DNA of 64,000 nt from Cavia porcellus (Eukaryota; Chordata; Mammalia; Rodentia; Caviidae). The notes beneath the pieces were generated by a model. That model made no database searches. It was not told the DNA's origin and was given only the letters and a program-made list of their open reading frames with translations. This document shows, piece after piece, positions 47,771 through 58,328 of this stretch; within the stretch, counting starts at the first letter, position 1; the number at the start of each line of letters is the position of its first letter. Made by a program: the position numbers and the translations under genes. The stretch lies in contig NW_026947509.1 of assembly GCF_034190915.1 (NCBI RefSeq), positions 32,930,767 through 32,994,766 on the forward strand, in the 5' to 3' direction.

Positions 47771-48703
47771 ATGACAAAACGAAAGACCAAATTACAACCT
47801 CAACCCTCCAGCCCATCTCAGGAAACCCTAGGAGGAATGTATTTAGAAGAAAATATATCCCATCCACCTCATATATCAGACACAATAGCTACTGAAGTTG
47901 ACAAGCAACTCCAGGAAGCTTTAAAGAAATTCAAACTCGAAATAATATCCCAGATAAAAGAAGAAATGATAAAAGAAATGAAAGAGATTCTAAATATATC
48001 TAAAGAAAACACAGATAAAAAATTGGAGGAACTAAACAAAAAGATAGAATCCCTAGACGAGCAATATAAGAAACAAACAGAATACATAATGCAGATGCAC
48101 AGAGAAATACAGGAAATAAAAAACTCCACTGAAAGTTGTAAAAACCGCCTTAATGAAAGTGAAGATAGAATTTCAGACCTTGAAGACAGGATCGCAGCTA
48201 GTGAACAGGAAAGGAAAGATCTTTTAAAAATAACAAGGAATCAGGAAACAACAATTCAACAACTGCAAGACGACGCAAAGAAGAATAACATAAGAATGAT
48301 AGGGATTAATGAAAAAGAAGGAGACAACATAAAGGATATCAAGAGGATATTTAGAGAAGTAATAGCTGAAAATTTCCCAAGCATAAGATCAGAAACTGAC
48401 ATCAGGATCAGTGAAGCATATAGAACTCCAAATAGTCATAACCAAAATAAAACTACACCCAGACATATAATAATCACCATCCCAGAAATCCAACACAAGA
48501 ATAGATTATTAAAAGCTGTCAGAGAGAAAAGACAGATCACTTATGAAGGAAAACCTATCAGAATCACAGCATACTTCTCATCACAAACAATAAAGTCAAG
48601 AAGAGCATGGAGTGAAGTATTCCAGATCCTAAAGCAAAATGATTTCCAACCTAGACTGATATATCCTGCAAAACTATCATTCAAAATAGATGGTGAAATA
48701 TGA
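47771..48703 (+). pseudogene. ORF1p of the young L1, truncated by TGA
   Basis: 310 codons: basic N-terminus (MTKRKTKLQ), a long heptad-rich coiled coil (about residues 30-160, EEMIKEMKEILNISKENT..), an RNA-recognition/C-terminal domain (RIFREVIAENFPSIRS, ISEAYRTPNSHNQNK, TIKSRRAWSE). It forms the trimeric RNA chaperone of the L1 RNP. TGA at 48701-48703 replaces the AGA seen in the sister copy at 36182, cutting about 39 codons; the frame is otherwise open to 48820. Partial function is possible because the main RNA-binding region remains. Confidence 0.88.
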
Positions 48704-48864
48704 TACTTCCATGACAAAGAACAGCTGAAGAACTTCATGAACACCAAACCAACCCTGCAAAAAATATTGAAAGACAGTTTAGATACACAAAGGAAAAAAA
48801 CGACTAAGCAAAGCAAATAATTAAACAAAACAGAAAGATAAAGATGCAACAGCAGGGAGATAAC

Positions 48865-51800
48865 ATGTCAACAATAAACCAGCATTTAACAGTAATAACC
48901 ATTAATGTAAATGGTCTCAATGCACCAACCAAAAGAAGCAGACTAGCAGAATGGATCAAGAAACACAATCCAACCATATGCTGTTTACAGGAAACCCATC
49001 TAACCCAGAAGGATACTCACAGACTGAAAGTCAAAGGATGGAAAACAATTCTTCATGCAGCAGGAATCCAAAAAAAGGCAGGAGTAGCCATTCTGTTTGC
49101 AGACAACGTGAACTTTAAACCAACAATGACCATAAAGGATAAAGAAGGTCACTACATACTCGTAAGGGGAAAACTCCAAGAGGAAGAGATAACTATCTTA
49201 AATATATACGCACCAAACTCCAGAGCACCCAGTTATATAAAACAATTATTAACAGAAATGAAAACTCAAATTATCAGTAACACAATTGTAACAGGAGACC
49301 TTAATACGCCATTGACACCAAGGGACAGATCAACCAGACAGAAAATGAGCAAAGAAATAACAGAACTGAATCATACCTGTGAACAAATGGGTTTGATAGA
49401 CATAAACAGAATGTTCCACCGAACAACATCAGAATACACATTCTTCTCAGCAGTACATGGATCATTTTCTAAAATAGACCATATATTAGCTCACAGAACA
49501 TATTTAAACAAGTGCAAAAGAGCTGAAATCATCCCTTGCATGTTATCGGATCATAGCGCTCTGAAATTAGATATTAATGATAAAAGATACAGCAAAAATC
49601 CCACAAACACATGGAAACTGAATAACACACTCTTGAGTAATCAGTGGGTCACAGAAGAAATTAAAGAAGAAATCAAACAATACCTAAAAGAAAATGAAAA
49701 TGCAGATACAACTTACCGGAATCTGTGGGATGCAATGAAAGCCGTCCTGAGAGGAAAATTTATTGCACTGAGTTCCCACATCAGGAAAACAGAACGAATA
49801 CAAATAAATAACTTGATGCTACACCTCAAACAGCTAGAAAAAGAAGAGCAAGTCAAGCCCAAAGCAAAAGAAGAGAGGAAATTATAAAAATCAGAGCAGA
49901 AATAAATGCAATAGAGACTAAGAAAACAATCCAAAGAATCAACAAATCAAAGAGTTGGTTCTTTGAAAGAATAAATAAAATCGATAAGCCCCTAGCCAAC
50001 CTTATTTTAAAAAGGGAAGAAAAACCTCAAATTCATGCAATAAGAAATGAAAAAGGAGAAATCACTACAGACCCAACAGAAATACAGAAGATCATCAACA
50101 CCTATTTCGAAAACCTCTACTCTCAAAAGTTTGATAACACAGAAGAAATAGACAGATTCTTAGAAGCATATGAAGTGCCAAAGCTAGATCAAGAGGATGT
50201 AAAACTGTTGAATAACCCAATCTCTGTTACTGAAATTGAAAATGTAATTAAGTCCTTACCCACCAAGAAGAGCCCAGGCCCAGATGGATTCACTGCAGAA
50301 TTCTACAAGAAATACAAAGAAGACCTAATGCCGACACTCCTCAAACTATTCAATGAAATTGAAAGGGAAGCAATCCCTCCTAAGTCATTCCTGGAAGCAA
50401 ATATTACTCTAGTACCAAAACCTGAGAAAGACCCAACTAAAAAAGAGAACTATAGACCGATCTCCCTAATGAACACAGATGCAAAAATCCTCAATAAAAT
50501 ATTGGCAAATAGGATCCAGCAAATCATCAAGAAGATTATACACCATGACCAAGTGGGATTCATCCCAGGAATGCAAGGATGGTTCAACATATGCAAATCA
50601 ATAAATGTAATCCACCATATCAATAAAGCCAAAAATAAGAATCACATGATCATTTCTATAGATGCAGAAAAAGCCTTCGATAAGGTCCAACATTTATTCA
50701 TGATAAAAACTCTACAGAAAATTGGAATAGATGGTCTTTACCTCAATATAATAAAGGCCATTTATGACAAACCAACAGCCAGCATCATACTAAATGGCCA
50801 AAAATTGAAAGCCTTTACTTTAAAATCAGGCACAAGACAAGGATGTCCTTTATCACCACTCCTATTTAATATAGTACTGGAAGTACTAGCCAGAGCAATT
50901 AGGCAAGAAAGAGAAATAAAAGGGGTAAAGATAGGAAAAGAAGAATTTAAGTTGTCATTGTTTGCAGATGACATGATACTCTACATAGAAGACCCCCTAA
51001 GCTCCATTGAAAGACTCTTAGATACAATAAATAAATTCAGTAATGTGGCTGGATACAAAATCAATACTCGGAAATCAATAGCATTCCTATACACAAACAA
51101 CAAAATCACAGAGAGGGAAATAAGAGAAACTACACTCTTCACATTAGCAAGCAAAAAAATGAAATATTTAGGAATTACTCTTACGAAAGAAGTGAAAACT
51201 ATAATACACTGAAAAAGGAAATTGAAGATGATCTCAGAAAATGGAAAGACATCCCCTGCTCATGGATAGGAAGAACAAACATTGTGAAGATGGCCATTCT
51301 CCCAAAACTCTTATACAGATTCAATGCAATCCCAATAGAAATACCATCAATATACCTTATAGATCTAGAGAAATCACTCCTAAATTTCATCTGGAACCAG
51401 AAGAGACCTAGAATCGCAAAGGCAATTCTAAGCAGCAAAGACAAAGCAGGAGGCATCTCAATCCCTGACTTGAAATTATACTACAAAGCAACAGTAGTAA
51501 AATCAACATGGTATTGGAATCAAAACAGAGCTGAATATCAATGGAATAGATTAGAAGATATAACCACAACTACAAACACACTCAACCACCTTATCTTTGA
51601 TAAAGGAGCTAAGCAGGTTCACTGGAAGAACGACAGTCTCTTTAATAAATGGTGCTGGAAAAACTGGCTCTCCATTTGCCGAAAACTAAAGCTAGACCCA
51701 TGTCTATCACCATGTACTAAATTAAAATCTAAATGGGTCAAAGATCTGAATATTAAAACAGAAACACTAAATCTATTGGAAGACAAATTGGGTAGAAACC

Positions 51801-52668
51801 TTGGAGACATAGGAGTAGGTAACAAATTCATGAACAGGACTCAAACCGCACAGGAAATACTTCCCAGAATCAATAACTGGGACCACTTCTTATTAAAAAG
51901 TTTCTGCATGTCAAAAGAAATCTCCAGCATAGTAAAAAAAAAAAACTCACAAACTGGGGGAAGATTTTAGTGAACTCTCTCTCAGACAAGGGTCTCTTGT
52001 CTAAAACATATAAAGAATTAAAAAAACTCAGACCCCCAAAATTCAAAGATCCAATCCAAAAATGGGCATCTGAGATGAATACACACTTCTCAGATGAAGA
52101 AATGCACATGGCAAATAAATACATGAAAAAATGTTCATCATCATTGATCATTAGAGAAATGCAAATTAAAACCACACTGAGATACCATCTCACTCCTGAA
52201 AGAATGGCCAGGATCAAGAAAACCAACAACAACAAATGCTGGAGAGGCTGTGGGGAAAAAGGAACTCTCCTACACTGTTGGTGGGAGTGTAGACTGGTGC
52301 AGCCTTTGTGGAGGTCAGTCTGGAGATTTCTCAAAAAGCTGGGATTGGAAGTCCCATTTATTCCAGCTATTCCACTTCTAGGCATATTCCCAGAAGAACT
52401 GAAAGCATCATACCACCGTGATATATGCGCACCTATGTTTATAGCAGCACAATTTGTAATCGCCAGATCTTGGAAACAACCCAAGTGTCCATCAACTGAG
52501 GAATGGATAAAAAAGTTGTGGTATTTCTATACAATGGAGTATTATTCAGCTATAAAGAAGGATCATATTGAGATATTTATCAATAAATGGGCGCAGCTTG
52601 AGACCATACTCATAAGTGAAATAAATCAATCTCACACGTATGAATACCGAATAGTCTCCCTAATGTAA
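48865..52668 (+). pseudogene. ORF2 of the young L1 (endonuclease, RT, Cys-rich), three frame breaks
   Basis: ORF2p nicks the target and copies L1 RNA by target-primed reverse transcription. The endonuclease occupies 48865 to about 49600 ([26 protein letters not shown]). RT runs from about 50170 with [29 protein letters not shown] and the catalytic LFADDMILY near 50960. The C-terminal Cys-rich motif is [14 protein letters not shown] near 52240. Breaks: a frameshift before the stop at 49885, another (small deletion) near 51185-51212, and one at the A-run near 51940. The ATG at 48844 is in frame but 48865 matches the family start. The last frame ends at 52668. Confidence 0.92.
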
Positions 52669-53728
52669 GTAATGATTCAAATATATAAAAATATGTGGTA
52701 ATCATGATTCCCCATTATTTTGGCCTTGAAGCCTTATAAAATTTTCACTTATTAATTAGAAAGGCTTTATTCTGGGCTTCTTGATATGGAAATATTTGAA
52801 GCTATAGTATATGAAGTTTTATACAAATATTTCAAGGAAAAAGACAGACACTATGGTAACTACTATTCTTTAAAAAAATTATTTAGTTATTTCTTATGTT
52901 TATTTTAATTAAGGGAAAAATTTAAAAAATTAGGATATATAATAGTAACTCTTTTTGATTTCCTATTAATTTGTTTTGAAGTCCTGTAATACTCCCACGA
53001 TCTTGTTTTGACTGATTAGACTCTGTTCCATTCTGTGCGATAGTATCAAGTCTGAGGGTATAGGCAACTACTTTGAAGGCAATAAGATTCACTAAGATGC
53101 CCATTCTGGTTTGACTATTGTCTCCTTTGGAAGTCCTGTAATGTTTACAATGCCTAAGTTTTATTGGTCTTGTTCTCTACTGTTTTGTCCAACTTTATAA
53201 TATCTAATGAGATAGACAATTCTTTTTAAGGAAACAAGAGACAACGTTTATAACCATTGTTAATAACCTTGTACTCTGTTCTACATCATGTGCTATGTCT
53301 ATCCTTGGTTTTGACTGACAGCTTTGTTTTGCCATATTTGACTTTATTCTCTCCCCCCCCCAAAAAAGTAATAAGAACTAAGGAGTAATAAAATCCAAAA
53401 TGTGTAAATTTTGTTGTAAAAAAGAGAGGGAGGAAAAAAAAAAGAGCTCTAACGGATATAACAGCAAGTGTGTTTAGGGGTGTTAAATAGCTGACTATAT
53501 TAATGTTTTGGATCATTGAACACAGCTGTTTGAAGTCTCTCTGTTTGAATGTCTACTTTGTATTTTTTGATACTGTGATTTGAGCAACTATTTCCAAGAT
53601 GATAATATGGAATCTATTAACAGGTGATTTCTTACTGTTATGTTTTTTTTTGTAGTTCTGTATTATGTGTAACCTTACACTGCTTTGTTTTGTTTTGTGT
53701 TTTTCTCTTTTTCCTCTTAAATAAAAAA
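52669..53728 (+). other. 3' UTR of the young L1 with ~145-bp diverged repeats
   Basis: 'tgaagtcctgtaatactc' (52977), 'ggaagtcctgtaatg' (53129) and 'gaagccttataaaa' (52729) mark repeating units with 'gataggcaactactttgaaggcaataag' between. The end, 53340-53728, is the same sequence as the 391-bp tail at 32487. AATAAAA precedes the A tail. Confidence 0.7.
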
Positions 53729-53743
53729 AAAAGCAGGCAACAA

Positions 53744-55169
53744 AAGGACAAGGCTTCAAGCTTTGGCTGCTCAAACTTTTAATGTTACCTGGAAAAATTT
53801 AACAGCGCCTGATAAAAACACATATCCTGTATGCCCTGATTTCACTTATAATAATATTTCTTATAATCCCATAATTTGGTAACAATGTATGGGGAAGTTT
53901 GCTAAAAATATTGATGGATATATTATTTGGGGACCATTTGGGAAATTTGTTAATGGATGTGCTGAATGGAATGAGACAAGATGTAATCTCTCTTTTATAT
54001 ATAGTCTTCCAGATCCAAAGAACATAACTGATGGAACTCCCGTCTTCTCTCAAAAGACATATCTCCTATGGTGGGGAGATGGTGGAGTCGCCAATCCTGC
54101 TGTTGCAGCCGAAGAGTACCCTCATAATCTCCAAAATCACATTTGGAAGATTCCAGCCGCTATGCAACCTGTAACCTTGTACAATGTTTCCTATTCAGGA
54201 ACTAGTCAATCTGTATCTACTACTTATAATTTTACTAAGTTCATGATATATAATATTACTGTTTGTGCACCTCTGCCTTATGTCTTTTTAGTGGGAACTT
54301 TTAATTTTACACATTTTTCTTGTACTTGTTTAAATTGTCAATTGTTTACCTGTTTAAATAGCACATTAAGTTTCACTAAACCTTATGCAGTTATGCTGTT
54401 ACAACAAAAAACTCATATTTGATTACCTGTAAATCTGACTTGACCATGGTCTCAAGACCCAGTAATCTCTGTTACTACTGAATTTTTTCAACATCTGTTA
54501 AAACGTACAAAAAGATTTATTGGAATAGTGGTCGCTGTATTGTTGAGTCTGATAACTGTGGCATCTTTAGCAACATTCTCAGGAATAGCTTTACAAACCT
54601 CTTTACAAGAAAAACATGTTGTAGAACAATGGCATGAGAATTCTCATGAACTTTGGTTAACCCAATGGCAAATAAATGCCAAACTACAACAGCAAATAGA
54701 CCTTCTTAAACAAACAGTTGAATGGATGGGAAGGAAAATATTGGCTCTTCAGCATCAAGTGTTTTTAAAATGTGATTGGAATTCAACTACTTTCTGTATA
54801 ACACAACGACCATATAATCAAACAAAACATGAATGGGAAATGATTAAAATGTATCTAAATGGAAACACTTCTGCCCAGGAGGAAACAGAATCTTTGCATA
54901 ATCAAATTGACAAAGATTTTGCAAAGCATAATGATGATGAATCCCTGGCACAATTTGCTCAATTGCTTGCTCAATCCTTGGAAGGAATTTGGCAAAGCTT
55001 TACCCACACTTTAAGCGGCATGGGACTTAGCTTGATTATAGCTCTCATTGCCATCGTTCTTGTGTATTTTTACTGCATAAGACGAAATGCTACAAATAAT
55101 CTGGTCTTATGGAAATTGTTCTTAAAAAATAAAAAGGAAGGAAGTGTGGGGGATGAGGAGTCACTTTGA
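53744..55169 (+). pseudogene. env: Proviral env, 3' part (rest of SU, TM), with stops
   Basis: Same frame as the 5' part across the TSD. In-frame stops at 53880-53882 (TAA), 54420-54422 and 54441-54443 (both TGA). Surface part with several N-X-S/T sites and a CTCLNC cluster. A furin-type R-T-K-R at 54504-54515 is followed by a hydrophobic fusion-peptide-like segment. The transmembrane subunit carries a heptad region and a membrane anchor (about 55020-55080), then a short basic/acidic tail ending in stop 55167-55169, which overlaps the start of the 3' LTR. Not functional. Confidence 0.85.
55131..55144 (+). other. Polypurine tract
   Basis: AAAAAGGAAGGAAG immediately before the 3' LTR: the plus-strand primer site. 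Confidence 0.85.
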
Positions 55170-55691
55170 GGCTCTGGCCCCCTTGTGACCTGCAGTAAAC
55201 AATAGCCCCCGGTATGCGAGACAGAGACAGGATGGAAATGTCTGATCTCAGTGGGGGAAAATGTTCCCCCCCTGTGAACCCATGCCGTGTGACTTGGCTT
55301 TGTTTGCAGAGTCATGAGGAAGTGGCCGACCACCATTGTAACACTAAAGAACAAACATAATCAAAAACATTCTTAGGCTAATGGAGTTCCTCCTGGGTTA
55401 GTGGAGCTAGAAGAACTGGTTTTGCTTGTTTGCTTAACTTAGATAGTTTAGATAAACATTGTAGTTTGTCACAAAGCTTGTCACAAAGAATGCTTTTTCA
55501 AGATAATCGTCTGTGCTCTGTGAATTGATCTGGTTTACTATATAAGAACCCTGGAATAAAGACTTGATGTGCAGTGCAGTTGCAATTGCCGTGTCTCTCT
55601 GTTTCTTTTCCTCACGCTGCACCCCCCGTGTCCCGACTTGGTGTGTGTGTGCCTCTTCCCGGGGTTCAGAGTGCACTAGACACTCTCAACA
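55145..55691 (+). repeat. 3' LTR
   Basis: 547 bp, same length as the 5' LTR and differing at about ten positions, mostly G/A and C/T transitions, several at CpG. AATAAA at 55555-55560. Confidence 0.95.
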
Positions 55692-55697
55692 CTATAA

Positions 55698-56128
55698 TAT
55701 GCAATATGTATTTAATGTGCGTGAAGATGGGGACAACTATTTGTAAGAAACTAGAGACAATTAGATAAACAGTGAAGATCTCCAGTGGACTTACTTTGAA
55801 ATCTGTATTTCTTTAAATTGTTTTTAATTGTTTTGTTCTGTTTTGATATGTTTAATCTTACCCTCTTTGAGATATAAAACAAGTATGTAGGACTGATAAC
55901 CATATTACTGAGTTTTTGTTCGATCATTGAGCAGAACTGTTTGCAGTATCACTTTTTGAATGTCATTTTACATACTTTAATTTTGTAACCTGAACAGCTA
56001 TTTCTAAGATGACAATATGTAACTTATCAACTAGTTATTTCTTACCGTTTATTTTTCTGTAATTTTGTATTATTTCTACCCTTTTTTATCTCCATGTATT
56101 TTTTGTTTCCTTTTCTTTAAATAAAAAA
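55698..56128 (+). other. 3' end of LINE copy iii-a
   Basis: Resumes after the 6-bp TSD CTATAA; 'gaactgtttgcagtatcac' and 'caactagttatttcttaccgttta' match the ends of copies ii and iii. Ends in AAATAAAAAAA. Confidence 0.8.
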
Positions 56129-56138
56129 AGTTATATTC

Positions 56139-57040
56139 GAGACCTCATAGATGAGTTCAAAAGTGAAATATTTAGCCAAGAAAAGCAAGATTTAAGAAGA
56201 TTAATAAAAGAGATACTAATCATCCCTCAAGCAGACACAGACAGAAGAGGGGAGGAACTCAAATACAGGAGAGAACCATTTGTTGAAGACTACATGAAGC
56301 AGATTCAAAGAGATCACCAGGAAATTAAAAACTCTATGGAAAGATGGCAAATCAAATTGAAAGAAACTAACGATAGATTATCCAAACAGGAGGACAATTT
56401 TGCAATATGGGAGTATGAAAGGGAAAACTTTTTAACAATAACAAGAAAACAAGCAGGAACTACACAAAGGCTAGATGACAAAACTTGAGAATAAAGAATG
56501 TAAATGAAGAAGCTGGTATACAAACAAAGGAACTACAAAGGCTATTCACAGAAAAAACTAACGAAAACTTCCCAAGCATAGGAAAAGGAAATGATATTCT
56601 GATATATGAGGCATACAGAACTCCAGCCACTTACAATCAAAACAGAGCTACACCCAGGCATATAATAATCAAGATCCCAGAAACTCAATATAAGAAAAGA
56701 ACATTAAAAGCTGTTAGAGACAAGAAACAGATAACCTACACAGGAAGGCCCATCAGAATAACAGCAGACTTCTCGACACAAACCATCAAGTCAAGAAGAG
56801 CCTGGAGCTAAATATTCCAAGCCCTAAAAGAAAATAATCTCCATCCCAGATTGATATACCCTGCTAAACTGTCTCTAGAAATTAATGGAGAAAAAAGATG
56901 CTTCCAAGACAAAGAGGAACTTGGAAATTTGCAACCACCAATCCAACTCTACAGAGAATACTATAGGGCATTCTAGAGAGAGAGAAAAGTACTAGGATTC
57001 CAGGAACAGTGGCAGAGAGGCCTCAATGAATGAAACAGAA
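56139..57040 (+). pseudogene. ORF1 of LINE copy iii, remainder
   Basis: Continues from 37635: RDLIDEFKSEIFSQ, then a coiled coil (56294-56488, RLSKQEDNFAIWEYEREN), stop, then the RNA-binding domain 56485-56811 (LQRLFTEKTNENFPS, EAYRTPATYNQNRATPR, ITADFSTQTIKSRRAW) and a TAA near 56809. The remaining C-terminal codons are frameshifted. No ORF2 follows. Confidence 0.75.
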
Positions 57041-58328
57041 AACAGAATGAAGGAGACAAGCATAGTGATGGCAAAAAGATCATAACAGAAATGAGGCAGA
57101 GAAAATTTTATTGAAAACTGATATGATTGATAGTATCAAGTCTGAGAGTATAGGCAACTACACTGAAGATGACAAGACTCAATGATACACATTCTGGATT
57201 GATAACTGCCAGTTTTTGAAGTTCTATACTACTTTTATTAATACTGTTATGTACTGACATACTCAATTATATTATGTCTCATGATATAACCAATTCTATT
57301 GGAGATAACAAGAGACAACACAGGAACTATGGTAGAACGACTTGTACAATGGTCTTATATGTTTGTTTCATGTGTTTATAGTAGTATATTATTTTGCCTT
57401 GCTTTGTTTTGTTTCTCCCTCTAATATTGAAAGGATAGAAATACATGGTAAGACTCATGTATGTGTAGAATCTATAAACAGTTTATGAGAACTAATCATA
57501 TGACACATGATGAAATGAACAGATACTTTGAAGAAAAAGAGACACTAAAATACCCAGTACTGATCCTGGAGTGTCATAATGTGAAACCTAGCAATAGTAT
57601 TATTCTTTGTACAGAGTGTTATTAGCCTGCTTGGGTTTATTCAATCTCAACATATTGAAGATATGGATAAATGCAAGTATGTTTAAGTGTATAGGATTAA
57701 TAACCAGATTTCTAAGTTTTTGTTGGATAGTTCAACAGAACTGGTTGTAATCTTACTGTTTGAATCCCCACTTTATATGCTGCACTTTAGTATCTTAAAT
57801 AACTATTTGTAAGAAGACAATCTGTAATCATCAATTAGTGATTTCTTACTGTTTATTTTTTTTCTTTGAAATTATGTATTATTTCTATCCATTTTCTGTT
57901 TTGTTTAATCTTTCTTTAAATTAAATTTTTAAAAAAGACACTGTAGTACCCAGTGCTGATCATGGAGTGTCATGATGTGAAATCCAGCAATACTATTATT
58001 TTTTGTTCAGAATGATTTTAACCTGCTTTAGTTTGTTTAATATAAACATAAATGAAGCTATGGATAACTGCATGTATGTTTAAGTGTATAGGATTGATAA
58101 CCATGTTACTAAGTTTTTGTAGGACAGTTGAACAGAATGGTTTGCAGTCTTGCTGTTTGAATTCCCACATTACATGTTCCATTTTTTGTATCTTGAACAA
58201 CTATTTATAAAACCACAATATGTAAACATCAACTAGTGATTTCTTACTGTTTATTTTTTCTCTGAAAGTATGTATTATTTCTACCTATTTTCTGTTCTGT
58301 TTAGTCTTTCTTTAAATAAATTTTTTTT
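57041..58328 (+). other. 3' region of LINE copy iii with duplicated terminus
   Basis: AT-rich, no gene. 57541-57931 ('gacactaaaatacccagtactgatcctggagtgtcat') recurs at 57937-58328, each followed by 'ctttctttaaat.aa' and A-rich sequence. Confidence 0.75.

Larger units (their letters stand above)
47129..53728 (+). mobile_element. Young, nearly full-length L1 (6.6 kb) inside proviral env
   Basis: Flanked by the 15-bp TSD AAAAGCAGGCAACAA. 5' UTR 47129-47770, ORF1 from 47771, ORF2 48865-52668, 3' UTR to the AAATAAAAAAAA tail. It is the innermost and therefore youngest insertion of the nest. Only about four lesions separate it from an intact L1. Confidence 0.95.
41049..55691 (+). mobile_element. 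Class II (betaretrovirus-like) endogenous provirus
   Basis: Two 547-bp LTRs with TG...CA ends and 6-bp TSD CTATAA (41043-41048 and 55692-55697), PBS, gag, pro with dUTPase, pol and env in three frames, and a polypurine tract. By eye the LTRs differ at about 10 of 547 positions (about 1.8%), so the insertion is a few million years old at most under usual rodent rates. A 6.6-kb L1 splits env. Gag is open; pro, pol and env carry lesions, so it cannot act on its own. Confidence 0.95.
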
